Source of the DNA: Reticulitermes lucifugus
Lineage: Eukaryota > Arthropoda > Insecta > Blattodea > Rhinotermitidae
DNA length: 38,025 bases
Assembly (NCBI GenBank): GCA_026260175.1
Contig: JAKCWW010001934.1
Coordinates: 21,491-59,515 of the forward strand
Direction: 5' to 3'
The notes beneath the pieces are model-generated. The model saw nothing but the letters and a program-made list of their open reading frames with translations, was not told where the DNA came from and did not search any database. Every line of letters starts with the position of its first letter. Position 1 is the first letter of the stretch. Below, piece after piece: positions 23,250 to 34,780 of this stretch. A program made the translations under genes and the position numbers.

Positions 23250-23400
23250 AAAGCCTCCTGGCCGGCTCTGGGGCCGGCTCAGCCTGCGATTTAATGTGTG
23301 ACAGGGGTACTTTCCCCGGTGTAAGCGGCCGGGGCGTAAAGCCGGCTATTAATGGCCCACGTTTTCTCATGTCATGTAGAGGGGCGACTTTTATCCTTAA
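23250..23400 (+). mobile_element. 5'-truncated SINE body
   Basis: CTGGGGCCGGCTCAGCC, a degenerate ACTTTCCCCGG, and GTAAGCGGCCGGGGCG reproduce the central block of the SINEs at 13455 and 17587 in the same order. The tRNA head is missing and the TTTACC tail is not recognisable. The 99-codon minus frame at 23248-23547 is a by-product. Confidence 0.6.
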
Positions 23401-23732
23401 ACAATATGGCATATTGTAAGTGGAACATTTTATGTCACAGAAATTGTCAGTCCCTTTTCCGTTCGTAACTCCATTTTGACAATAAAAGTTGCATTTTGGT
23501 TTTACGAAAGAACAGGAAAAATTTTGCAAGTACGTGTCAATCGCCATGACAGAAGTAAACTCTAAAACGCTAAGGACAGAAGATTTGTAGGCCTACTTTA
23601 GTGTCCAAAATAAGGCATGTGAATTATTCGAAAAGGAAAGAATATTTGCGCTCTTGATTGCATTTTCGAAAAATATAAAGAACGCAACATTAAGAAAATT
23701 TATTTATTAGAAAAATCTGAGGGACGTAAATG

Positions 23733-23931
23733 GATACACTAGTGTACAGGCCTGTAGAAGTGTTGCAGTAACACAGGCCTATATGCGAGCAGCTAAGATA
23801 CACTAGTGTACAGGCCTGTAGAAGTGTTGCAGTAACACAGGCCTATATGCGANNNNNNNNGATACACTAGTGTACAGGCCTGTAGAAGTGTTGCAGTAAC
23901 ACAGGCCTATATGCGAGCAGCTAAGATACAC
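23733..23931. repeat. 64-bp tandem repeat, three copies plus a partial fourth
   Basis: Copies start at 23733, 23797 and 23861, and a fourth begins GATACAC at 23925. Visible positions are identical between copies. Each unit contains the palindromes ACACTAGTGT and ACAGGCCTGT. It also has a hairpin: AGGCCT and GTGTT pair with AACAC and AGGCCT around the loop GCAGT. Identity implies recent duplication or homogenisation. Confidence 0.95.
23853..23860. other. Run of eight ambiguous bases inside the tandem repeat
   Basis: Eight N replace exactly the last eight bases of repeat copy 2 (GCAGCTAA in copies 1 and 3). Phase is kept, so this looks like an ambiguity or minimal assembly gap in a repeat rather than a sized scaffold gap. 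Confidence 0.95.
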
Positions 23932-24227
23932 CCACAACGAGGCTCTCTTGAAAACGAGAGGATCGTGTGTGAAATAAAACAATACAGGAGAATTATTTTT
24001 CGCAGAGTGATGAGTATGAGTGTAAGTAAATAACTGGTCGAGCCCTTGCGGTCTCGATGCACGTCTGTCTTTCGCAGAGTGATACAATTACACTGCTGTT
24101 GTAATGTTGAAGTCGAAACAATTAAGGTTACAAATCGAAAAACTCCAGCACTTTCTTCTCCTGAATTATCTGTTAGAACCTCTGGAAATTCTCCAGTGTC
24201 ACGGATTTCGCACGTGATTTTAAATGA

Positions 24228-24278
24228 TTATTATTATTACTGCTACTACCACTACTGCTACTACTGCTACTACTACTG

Positions 24279-24313
<35 letters not shown>
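24228..24313. repeat. TAC/TAT trinucleotide microsatellite
   Basis: TTA units pass into TAC and TGC units and end in about 11 uninterrupted TAC triplets. The apparent Tyr-rich ORF across it is an artefact of the repeat. Confidence 0.9.
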
Positions 24314-24826
24314 GACGAATATTCTATTATATTGTACATTCGACCTTAAACTAAAGATAGAAATACAATTGCTTCTATTGTGTTACTCTGTATCTCTAAG
24401 ATTATAATCTCCATTTCACTGTACTTGACACTTCATTAGTGGAATTATAGTCTATTATCTGCATCATTAACCAGTAACGATATTAACGGAATCCTAACAA
24501 TGACGCAATAATGATATTGATACTACTAGATCACCACAAATTGAAACATAACCTACCTACTTAGTGCCCCGGATTACTTCCCATAAATTATGAGCAAGTC
24601 GTAATACTGTGCTGGTTTAGCCTACCGGTGGTTGGCAAAATTTGTACAATTTATTTTGTCTATTCACAATATTAGTGCAGGATCACATAGTTGCACATTT
24701 GGTTGCCACGCCTTTCAGATTAGTGAAAATTTTATTTTCAATTTTCACTAACTGCCAGCTTGCACGAGATAAAATATCCCTTGCAGCTGAAATGAGATTC
24801 CTTTATTTAATATGAAGAAGAATTTT
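24314..24826. other. AT-rich non-coding DNA, nothing identified
   Basis: No ORF, repeat or RNA gene that I can support. Confidence 0.5.
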
Positions 24827-24892
24827 GTCGTAGCTTACTGGTTAATGTTTCTGTTTCGTGTTTTGAGGATCCGGTTTCAAATTCCGTTCAGA
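24827..24892 (+). mobile_element. Decayed tRNA-like SINE head
   Basis: TAGCTTACTGGTTAATG is an A-box-like start, followed 30 bases on by GGATCCGGTTTCAAATTCCG, which holds a B-box-like GGTTTCAAATTCC. Spacing fits a tRNA-derived head. The following body cannot be matched to the other SINEs in this window. Confidence 0.45.
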
Positions 24893-26984
24893 AGCAGTCT
24901 AGTCTAACAATTTTTTAGGAGGAAATACCAAGAATGTAATTGTGAATCTTTATGCACCTGCTTGGTTTACAATCTTCTGTACGTAGAAAGTTGCTGTCTC
25001 CTGGTCTAGGGCGATATATGTGTACCGACGTTTCAGTAAATACCTATTTTACTTTACTTAGTCACATCCCCTGAAACAGGAGCCTCTACATTCACCACAG
25101 TGACAAAATAAATCTCTGAATTTGTAAAGGGCCTTGTTAATTGCATGTTGTGTAGGGACATTATCTTACCCAACAACTGTCCCTGATACCTTCTCTTCAG
25201 CGCGGTTAACTTATAAAACCCGACAGAATTTCGAAGTGCAATAAATAACTTGTTAGTTAGCTATGATACGTGTCTACGAATCAATGGAAGAAAATATGTC
25301 TAGTTGTTTTTTAAATATGGACAAGACCTAATATTACTCATAATTTCTGTAAAATGAACTAAAATATGTGGACTTCAACTCGTTGCAAATTGGAAAAGCG
25401 ACGTGAGTTGCGCTATCTGCCGTCACGAGAAATGGTCTGGTTTAAGAATAAATGCAAGTAGTCTGATAAAATAATGTCCCTATATTTATACGTATGATAA
25501 TAACTTACTCAAGGAGCAAAATGTAATATTACGTAGAAGTAAGAAGAAATAATTATTTCGTACAGTTTTATTAAAATATTGATATTTTAAAGAATTGAGA
25601 GCCATAGTTGTAAATGAGTTATTGTGTTAAGCTCCATTCTAACATTATGTATATAAATGATAAATATATGATATATGTATAAATGTTGGGAGTTATAAGT
25701 TGAGGTTTAAAGTTCCGTACCATTTCTACACATACAAGTGAAAAATTAAATATTTTGACAGGTTTTAGAAAATATTGAAATTTTATTCTTGAGGTATTGC
25801 GACAGAGAACCTGACCAATATATAATAAGAAAGTGGGTTTAATTTCTATGTGTAACCTGAGATTTGGAATGGAATATTGTAAATTAAAGTATATATATCT
25901 TAGAAGTATGTATCTGTCTTATATCTTATATCTATCGATATAATCATACACCTAATTTAAAATTTTAAAAGAGGGTATTCGGAATCAGGATATAGACATG
26001 TAATTTTGCTTTTTCGCTACATATAAGTTTAATGGACTTGACACCTAAAATAAAAAAATCGTAATTACTGACGTTTTCCGAGCTACAAGAAACTTAGTAA
26101 CGACGTGGTGCTAGGATACCGACTGTGCGACGTAAAGTTCATACCTTTTGAACACCTGAAATTATTAGCAATTCTCCAGTCCGCAACATTTTGCAAAAGT
26201 TTTAATAATACGCCAATTTATTAATTGTACGTTTTACACATACATATGAATAAAGAATATGATGTAATCACAAGAGAAACGAAATTCTTATGAGAAAATA
26301 ATAATAATGAAACTTTATTAACTACAACAGCAAGTACAGCAATGGAGATATATATCATTATTGAATCGTCGTGCCTTTAACTAACATCCAGGAACAATTG
26401 AAACAGGACATGGTCCTGACCGTCATGTAATAGCCACATATAATTGTAATTGCAGTGAAAAAACAGAGTAACCGAAAAAAACTACCAGACATACTGCTCT
26501 ATTTAGAGTAGTATGTGTTTTGGCCTTTTATGTTTATATTTTTTGTACAGCTTGAGTAAGTCCTGTATGGTGTAGTTGCCAATGGAACGAATGAGCGGGT
26601 TACAATGCTCAGGGCAGTTTGAGTAAAATCGATTAGCTAAGGATAGGATATATTCTTATGAGAAAACCCGTGTAGATGGTATAGTACAATTCGAACTGAA
26701 ATTTCCTGCGGAACGCGTAAGTGGTTATGATGAAGAAGAATATTTTGTGACACATTATAAGAGATTCTGATTTTTTCTCGTGACACCTTGGGTTTAGGTC
26801 ACTTTAAAATAGTTGAAACATGCCTCTGATTACGGTTTAACCATGATTTAAATTACTACTAAAAATAGTTTTTTCTTTATAGAATTCCCTATTATGTCAT
26901 ATTCGGCATTCAAGACGCGTTTAACTTTAGTTCTTCTCCAAGCTTTGTGTGAAATGTGTTGTGACGTAATCATTTTTACATTAA
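24893..26984. other. AT-rich non-coding DNA, nothing identified
   Basis: There is no ORF over 60 codons in this stretch. Scattered TATATA and ATATCTTATATC runs only. Confidence 0.5.
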
Positions 26985-27058
26985 TGGGGGCAGTCGGGAT
27001 CAAACTCGGGATTTTTGTGCCTTGTAGCCTAGTACATAAACTGCTAAAGGCAAATTAG
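26985..27058 (-). mobile_element. Decayed tRNA-like SINE head
   Basis: On the minus strand TTTAGCAGTTTATGTACTAG resembles an A-box region, and CCGAGTTTGATCCCGACTG holds a B-box-like GAGTTTGATCCC. It lies just 3' of the minus-strand SINE at 27067-27316. Confidence 0.45.
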
Positions 27059-27066
27059 TCTCTATG

Positions 27067-27316
27067 AAAAGGTAAAGTCATATGGGTGAGTGGTCATATA
27101 GCTCCACTCATTCTTAACCTCAGCAATAGATCATGGTCGGTGGTAAGCTTAAAGCTCTGCCCTCTTTATCTCCGGTAAACAAGCACCTAGGACCCATTGA
27201 ATAGCTTGTTTCTACGCCGTAGAGAAGAGAAAAATCCCTTATCCTTCTTGGGAAACGAACCACGATATCTGTTGCCCAGCCCATAGCATAATTTGCATAC
27301 TGCTAACCACTAGCCC
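27067..27316 (-). mobile_element. Old full-length SINE of the TTTACC-tailed group
   Basis: On the minus strand the head begins GGGCTAGTGGTTAGCAGTAT and has the B-box-like GGTTCGTTTCCC. The body contains TTTACCGGAGATAAAGAGGG and GCTGAGGTTAAGAATGAGTG, and the end is GACTTTACCTTTT. Body and tail match the SINE at 13455 in order, with many substitutions. No target-site duplication is evident. Confidence 0.7.
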
Positions 27317-29221
27317 AAAGAAGAAAGTGATAACAAATATCTACGCAATAATAGTCATTTGACGACACAAATTGTTTCAATTCCCGAAACTTCTCGTACA
27401 TGAGTATTTGTCTAGCCCAGTCAATGGAAAAGTCCAACACAATTTACGTATAAACAAAGGTCTTTCGTGAACACAGTGGAAGTTTCGAAATAATTCAAGG
27501 TAGAACAGAATGAAAGGAGGGATATCGGCAGAAAAGCTCTATGCCTGTCCTTTGTTAGAGAGGAGACGTCAACTTGCGTTATTACAAAACAACAAAAGGC
27601 TGTACTGTAGCCAAGTCCCGGGGGAATCGGTGTGCATCGTGTTAGGGGAGTTTACATTTAATTGCGTTTCAGTTTCAGATCGTTGACAAAAAATTTTCGG
27701 TCTGTGGTTTAACAGGGTTTTGCCACATTTTAAAATAATTTTTAGGCCTTGTTGTTCAAGGTAAGGCGCAGAGGGTCGTTTTTCCATAAATTGGCCTGAA
27801 TGAAGAGAGAGAAGCCACAGCAAAATATGATCACGAAGAAATGTGGAATAAAGTTTCCTCCTTCCCGACAGCAACAAGTTTGAAAATGTGTAAATTCTGA
27901 TAAGACTTACAAATTTGAACCAAGGACATTTTCTGTGTAAAAAAATTCTCGTGTAGTTATCAACAAATCTCTTTTTGAGGGATCACTTCACAAAGAGCAT
28001 GAAAGAGATATCGGGAGTAAATTTAAAAAAAGCGAGAAGTCTGGAGGTTTAGAAGACTGTTTTTGGAGTTAGGCCTTTGTGCGTGTAAGTGCGAAATGGA
28101 TACACTGGTTTGGGTACACTGACATGAAGGATATAGCATAAGCTGCCGATCGCAGTGAAAATTACAGGCACCATACATTATTTAGTGGCGCTCTATGGAA
28201 CACCAGTCTTTCATCCAAGTGAGGAGGGAGGGAAATGGGCAGAGATTTGCCTTTTCATTTACCCCTGAACCTAAATGTGTATTGTTTATTGATGTGCATG
28301 TCCCGCCAGTCTGCAGCACTGAACGGTATGGTTATCAGTATTAGAGCTAAAGGGAGGAAGAGTGAGGATAAACCTTACAATCTTATATTTTGTTAATTAT
28401 TTCATAATTAGGAATGCATTGTACAATTTTGCCTTCCGGTATAGTTCTGGAGAGCAAGCTGATCTTTTTATCGAAATTGATTTTGTGTGAATATACGCCA
28501 TTGAAATGCAAACGTAGTGTCCATTGTACTCGTCATTCAGTGACTTCTTATTTTTCCGAAAAAAAGGCAAAGTGCACTGAATAATTACAATATTTATCTC
28601 TATATGAATAGAGGAGTGAATTGTACTCCCATTTTATTACGCCTGAAAAGCTGCAAGTTTCAAGAAAATATTTTAGTATCAACAGAGCTTAATGCGTCAA
28701 GAAGCTATACTTGTGCAAGGAAAAGACTTCAAGCTTTTGGATCTGGAGTTCAAGGATATACAAATATACATTTTATGGTATTCTAGGTTGTGATGCTGTG
28801 CAATTTGTGAACAAGTGTCTGGGTTTCGGAGGAACTCCCTGTCTCATTATATTGTCCTGTAGATTGACACTAGGCTTCTCGGAGAAGGGGGTACTAATAC
28901 ATCAGCCTGCATCGTGTCGTGTCGCAGAAAAGCTGAATATCAATGTCAATGGCTGTTTGAGAACCAGTCGACTTGCTTTTCTACAAAAGGTTTAAATTAA
29001 TTTATGCGGAAGAAGGTGGATATAAAATAGAGAAATTAAAAAGAACAAACCTTCCAAAGAAACCCCCCACCACCGGATTGACCACTGAGAGTTAATTCAT
29101 ATTAAGACGTCGGAAAATTTCTTTAGGAAATGAAGTGTGCATCTTTGAAACTGACCTATGAGGTCTAGCGCATGTCTATTACGTATTGGCACTTTATGAT
29201 CTCGCGATGCATTAGCTAGGG
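27317..29221. other. Non-coding DNA without a supportable gene
   Basis: The frames at 27569-27877 (minus, 102 codons) and 28604-28995 (plus, two overlapping) are open but show no motif. I leave them uncalled; the minus-strand one is the better candidate for an unrecognised repeat fragment. Confidence 0.4.
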
Positions 29222-29250
29222 TTAATTAATTAATTAATTCATTCATTCAT
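29222..29250. repeat. TTAA/TTCA tetranucleotide tail
   Basis: TTAATTAATTAATTAA passes into TTCATTCATTCATT at the 3' border of the minus-strand LINE relic. This is a simple-repeat tail, as several non-LTR clades carry. Confidence 0.8.
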
Positions 29251-29745
29251 TACCTACTCTGTCTTACGGCAGGTTCATAGCTTCTTTCAAAGCGAGCCCT
29301 CCAAAGAGTGCGATCTAGTGCTTCTTCTTTCAATTTACAGTAACCTCTCCTTTACTTAAAATCATCCAGTAGCTGCCTACTTCTTCTTCCTCGTCTCTTT
29401 TTCACTTCTATCCTTCCTTCTATCTTTCCTTCACTAACATGTTTTTCTCAGGCAGTTCTTGCGCATGATGTGAACAATCCAGGTAGCCTTCCTTCTTTTT
29501 TACTGTATGTGGGGTATTTCTCCCCTCTTTGCCTCTGTGCAATGCGTCTCCATTTCTCACACGATCAGTCCAAATGATCTTCTCCATCTTTCTCTAGCAC
29601 CACATTTCAAAACTTTACAGGTAATTTTTATCTACTTTCCGAAGTGTCCAAATTTTACACCATACAAAGCTATGCTCCAAATGTAACACGTTCCTAGAGT
29701 TTTCCTTAAATTTAAGTCTAATTTGCTTTTGAAAAAGTCTTCTTA
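29222..29745 (-). mobile_element. 3' end of a non-LTR (LINE) retrotransposon, degenerate
   Basis: Read on the minus strand in shifting frames it shows, in order, ALYGVKFG or KIWTLRKVDKNYL, then KMEKIIWTDRVRNGDALHRG, then a basic stretch, and finally ERRSTRSHSLEG. These match the C-terminal region of LINE reverse transcriptases common in insects, whose usual motifs are LYGAETWTLRK, WTDRVRNEEVL and EALDRTLW. Stops and frameshifts show it is dead. The RT catalytic core lies beyond the recognisable part. A tetranucleotide tail marks the 3' end; an ATT run at about 29741-29759 marks the end of clear similarity. Confidence 0.75.
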
Positions 29746-29759
29746 TTATTATTATTATT

Positions 29760-31433
29760 GAATTCTGCTTTTGAAGAACCTTACGTTCCATGTTCCAAAC
29801 TTGTAGGTGTGATGTATTGTGTCCAGAGGAAGCATCTCGCATTTGTCTCTGTTTTTTGAAAGAAACTATGAAGGAAAAGAAACAATGTGGTAGTTTTTCC
29901 ATTTACTAGGTTTATCGAAAAAAATATTGTACTCTTCCATTTACTTACTCCACGATCAACTTGTTGTTCTGCACATCTATCCAGTACGATATGCTATTCT
30001 CTAAAATTAATGTCTTCACTAGGAAGGTGAATACGATGGTCTTAAGGAAGCCTGATAAAGTCAAACTAAGAAGGAAAGGAAGTTTCTATTTATATTAGAA
30101 TTTATTTTTGGGCTAAATAATAGTGTGAATTGCAGTAATTACTACGCTCCAGCTGAAGTGGCTGCTTCTTCTAAGGTGCTCTAAAACTGTTGTTCCCTTG
30201 CGATGGGCCAATTCTCTACCAAAGGAATCTTTCAAGACTGTGTAAGAACTCATTCAGATGGTAATTCTAAATTGGGACAAGCTGGAGGGCTTAATCAAGA
30301 AAAGTTGCAGGCGAATATTCACTATGCATGGCAACGTTAAATTACATTGGCAAATGACAACGTTAAATTACATTGGCAAATGCCATTGCTCTACATATTT
30401 ACTACTTTTACTTTAGTTCTGCGTCACGTTGAAGGGCCAGCACGCGCAGATGAGATCCAGTACCTGTAAGGTGTCCTGATGCAGTAAAATAGAACTTAGA
30501 AATTGGACTTGGACAGGCTGTAGGATACGCATATAACGTTCTGGCAAATGTAGAGACGTATAAAGAATTCACCCCTTGGACAGGCACAGATGAGGAAAGC
30601 CACTACGTGAAGAGCGGCCGGGGAACACCTCCAGCTCATGAAAAGTTAACTGTGAGGTCACTTCGAAACTACCGAGCAGCAATTCGATTCACCTCGCCCT
30701 CGGATGGGTAGTCATTAAACGAATACTTGGAATGGTTATTGAATGACCAAGGCGAGACATCAGGCAGGGAGGAGGCAGTGAGTGACAATTACATGGTCAC
30801 TAACATGCTAGACGTGTTTTTAGGGCAGCTCTTAAAGCACTTCGGCATTCAAAGTGCACACGGAATCGGAAAATAGTGAAATGGAAATACGATTAATAGA
30901 TTCTGAATTTTGTGAAATTCGTTATGTCTGTCTAGCCTAATGGGCTTTTCTCTCCTGCACATAAAACAAAAAATTTTAAAAATGTGAGCTTTACTTCTAA
31001 TTCTTCTGAATTAGAAAGAATTCAAAAACTTTGCAGCCTGAAGCTTTGGAGAGTGTTACATTTTCGAATACAATAATATGTGTGAAGAAAGTCTAGTTAG
31101 CAATAAACAAAAGTCATCAAACACGAAACTTTAAGTATGTGCATCTGATGGCTATTTTCATTTAATGTTGTGAAAAATATCAGCTGCAGGGAACGAAACT
31201 ATATATGTAATTAAACGTTTGGTTAGGGTTTTTTATTGTCATTTAATAAAGGTGAATATTTCAATACTTCAGTACAGGAGGAAGTATATGTATGTCCTCT
31301 TTATTGTCGTACCTTTAACAATAAAACCAATTGCTCATATACCCTTGATACTGTTACATTAGGGATACTGCTTATGTTACACAGACTATTCTATTTTTAC
31401 AATGTTTACTCTAACAACTCTACATGTGTTAGG
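29760..31433. other. Non-coding DNA with a small direct duplication
   Basis: No gene is seen. At about 30332-30385 a 26-base unit beginning CAACGTTAAATTACATTGG is present twice in tandem. A GC-richer island at about 30430-30810 includes GAGCGGCCGGGG and may be an old repeat that I cannot name. Confidence 0.5.
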
Positions 31434-31563
31434 TACAGACGTATAAAATGATATAGCACGCCTCATATGTGTTTCGGCCTTTGCGGCTATCTTCAGGGAG
31501 GGGACTTTGACCGGAAAGGTCGAAATATGTAGGAAGCTTGCTGTATGATTTTATACTTTTGTA
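31434..31563. repeat. 130-bp foldback (long imperfect inverted repeat)
   Basis: The arms 31434-31486 and 31511-31563 are reverse complements over 53 positions without gaps, matching at 41 by hand count, around a 24-base centre. GTATAAAAT, AGCA and TTTCG...CCTTT are shared. Six of the 12 mismatches would be G-U pairs in RNA. It may be a MITE or part of a larger element. Confidence 0.8.
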
Positions 31564-34489
31564 ATTAATTGTTGTGCAGTTGTTGGAATAAATATTCTAA
31601 AATTATCTTCCTGCACAAAACCTGGATAATATTAAACTACTGTTTAACTTCCACAGTCGTGTAAAGAACAGTCCCAAAACTAGAAGTTTTCCGTGGCTAA
31701 TGTAGTCTGCACGAATATAAACATTTTAAGAACTAATTGCACTTCGTTTACAGACATTATTTAACTTAGTAACAATTAATTATTTGTTGTAAGTATACTG
31801 TAAGCTTTGTCCGTTGAGAATTATTGTTTCATGTGTATAGTTTTGTTTTATTGTTTGTTATTTGTAACTAAGTTTAGATGCTTTTATTTCGTTTTGATGT
31901 TGACTGAATTTATTATACTTGTGCTTCTTTAAGTAAAAACGAAGATTCTTAATCACCATTGTCTACTTCACCAATAAGCAACACAAATTATCTACATTCT
32001 TCTCATTTACAAGCTGATGAAGTATAACAGGGGGTGGGAGGGTGGGTGATTTTTCCTTGGAATATAAAATAATCACTGACACACTCCACATTTTCATAAT
32101 AGCAATTTTGTCGTTATTATAGCCATACGTTCTAATTTTTCTAACTAAAGTTTGTTATCATATTTCTATAAGACATTATTTTATCTGACAAGTTTCACTA
32201 TTCCTTTCCCGTTGGTTCGCTTAACTTACAAAAGCCTTCAAATTCGACGTGTAATGAAAACGTGTTTGTAATGTGTGACGCCTTTCCTTCAGCTGAGGGG
32301 AAAAACTTAGCACGGCTTTTTTTACATGTGGTGACTAAGAAGCCAATATTAATATCACTTTTGGAAATGAAAAGCGTGGACCCCAGCTAAATAAAAATTG
32401 AAATAGCTATGATCTCTGCAGTGCTATACCGTCATGCGAAACAATGCAATAGAAGAGCGATGCGAGCTGTCAGATAAAATAACACTAAGCAGCCGCAGAT
32501 TTTCTAAATGATCTGAAATACATAAAACGTCTAATACCTACCAAATAAACATGTACACGCTCTAGCCACATTTACCACAGTATACCCTCTATTGATCCAC
32601 TCTTGAAATTTAAATTACGACTTCAGTAAATATGCACGCTATGGATAACCGAATTATAAAATAAATACTTTATCTTTCTGCAACAAAATTTTACTACATT
32701 TCAATTATTAATTTATCAAGTGCTTTTGGGAAGAGGGGTTTATTTGTTTAATAGTATTTTAAAAAACTTTTAATGGATAGTGACCTGGAATTTCGTTCAT
32801 AAATTTTGCATATTTTGTTGCATTTTTTACTTGAAGTAAGGGGAAATACAAAAAAAAAAAGGCCTATCAGTGTAACCGGCCTGCAAAGAGGGAATCGAAC
32901 TGAATAGGAAGAAAGGGAGATATCTTTTCAAGGTAGCTTTTTTTGTAAGCCGGAAATATACATATTTTTTTGTTTACTTTATATTTATATCCGCATACTA
33001 TGGCAAATATGGCAAACAAATTATTGAGATATTCCTTCGTATTAATTTAGGCGCCACTATTGTTTGTTTCAGAATGTGTTTAGCTTTTTAGTTTTAGGAA
33101 CCTCTGTGTAATACTTACTGCAAGGTACCTTGCCGAAATATGGAATTCGCGGCTTTATGGTCCTTTATATGTGACAGACTCTACCCCGCTAGACAGCGAG
33201 TTGGGCTGTCTCGTCATTTTACTATGTCGCTATGTTCAAAATGATATGGAGTAATGTGAAGGAATATCCTGTAAATTAAATTTTTGTTGCCTCGATTTCT
33301 TACTTAGTTCATAAGATTTTGATAAAGAAGGGCAGAGTAGAGTGACAACCTTCGACAAGCTTCAACCTTCCTGTTTTGTTGACATGTTCACGTTTTAACA
33401 ACCGCATAAATATAGTTCCGGAAGGAAATCGTTTAAACGTGTGTAGACATTACATTTTGGAACTTCCAACAAATTCAGTACTAAGGTTTTTGCGGTATTG
33501 TTTCAATTTACATGATGTCGTTGAGAGCTATGTTCCACGGTTGCCTTTAGTGGTTAACCACTGTATTGGAGTTGACATAAAATCAATGTCAATCACTCGG
33601 ATGTTACTGAAAGCTTCCCCAGGCTGTTGATATAACAATTTCCCTTTCTCAGTATCTCTAACAATTTGCAGTAAACGTTACATGAATGACAATGGGGTTG
33701 AATGTGTTTAAATTCGGCTGAAGTGTATTTCTTTGTTAAACGTCTCCAGGTTAATAAAGATTTGATTTGGGTGGCGTGGTAGCACCCGCGGAAGAGACTA
33801 GACTTGCCTAGACTACTTAGAAAATTGTCGTATTTTTTTGCAGAAACTCACAATGGTAATTAAAGAACACAATCTAAGTACTCCAGAGAATTGTATTAAT
33901 GTTTCTTTAGTTGCTTGCTATGTTATTTCCTATTCAGTCTGTGCTGGATCATCGACAGGAAAATCAATCATATGAAATATTTATACAAAAATACAATCAT
34001 CTATTGCAGTGAAATGTTGTTTTATTAACTATTATGACATACGGAAATTTGGTCGGAGAAACGAATACAAAAGCCAGCTTAAGAGATATACGCTGCGATC
34101 GTAAAATAATAGGCTGTGAGAAGTATCTTATAGAAATATAGGTTGTGAAACTGGGCTGTGTTAATCTGGTCTGGCACAGAGATCAGAATGGGACTTCTGA
34201 AAATAAGTTAAGGTGGGGAATCTCTTAACCACATGTGGGGCGGTTAGGTTCGCAATGGAACTTTCTGCTCAAAGATGTGTGCCGAAATATCTTCACTGAC
34301 TGACACAACTTATATTTATTGTAGATATTAAATTTACTTTAAAAATGTTTATTCGTCACTTACTTTCTTACGTTGTGCAGACTTTTAATATAGGCAGAGC
34401 GAATATTCCAAGGAACTGTTTCCACACCTATCCAAAGAATTCAACCTTTTATCCTTGACATTCACTCACTTATGAATCGACTCATCTAT
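31564..34489. other. AT-rich non-coding DNA with one G-quadruplex motif
   Basis: One chance ORF (33376-33630 plus). Apart from the G-rich motif at 32030-32046 I find no supportable feature. Confidence 0.5.
32030..32046 (+). other. Canonical G-quadruplex motif
   Basis: GGGGGTGGGAGGGTGGG: four G-runs of at least three, separated by single bases T, A and T. Single-base loops favour a very stable parallel quadruplex. It stands alone in AT-rich DNA with no gene adjacent. Confidence 0.85.
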
Positions 34490-34780
34490 TAGGTAAGGTA
34501 GAGATAAATTTTCCCCTCTCTGAGACATGAAGGCGCATAGTTACACTCATTCTTAACCTCAGAAATATATAGATGTAAATTATCAGATTCGCGTCCTGGC
34601 CTCTTTACCCCAAGAACAGGAACTCCGGTATTTATTGACTAGGGGATTTCTTAGGTACCAGGGACGGTCTGGGCGCTTTGGAGAAGAGAAGTCTCTTGGC
34701 ATGCCTGAAATCGAAAGATGGTTTCTAGGTTGTTCAGCCCGTAGCATAGAGTACCGACTGCGATATTCCGGCTTCTCCGC
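34490..34780 (-). mobile_element. Old SINE, same family as the copy at 13455
   Basis: On the minus strand it has GCCGGAATATCGCAGTCGG (A-box region), GCTACGGGCTG, a worn B box TTTCGATTTCAGG, and CCCAGACCGTCCCTGG. It continues with GGGGTAAAGAGGCCAGGACG and TGAGGTTAAGAATGAGTG, and ends near CTACCTTACC. The order matches the 13455 element throughout. The opposing frames at 34583-34913 are artefacts. Confidence 0.72.

Noticed and set aside
24046..24315. ORF with a Tyr-rich C-terminus
   Set aside because: The Tyr run is the TAC microsatellite.
27569..27877. 102-codon minus-strand ORF
   Set aside because: No motif, splice context or composition that supports a gene.
31453..31495. Hammerhead ribozyme core on the minus strand (CTGAAGA, stem, CGAAAC)
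   Set aside because: Stem II lacks the usual closing pair next to the core and I cannot place stems I and III with a cleavage site. The foldback explains the pattern.
33196..33214. GACAGC/GCTGTC hairpin
   Set aside because: A six-base stem is expected by chance at this length of sequence.
33774..33810. A-box-like GTGGCGTGGTAGCA as another SINE head
   Set aside because: No B box at the expected distance.
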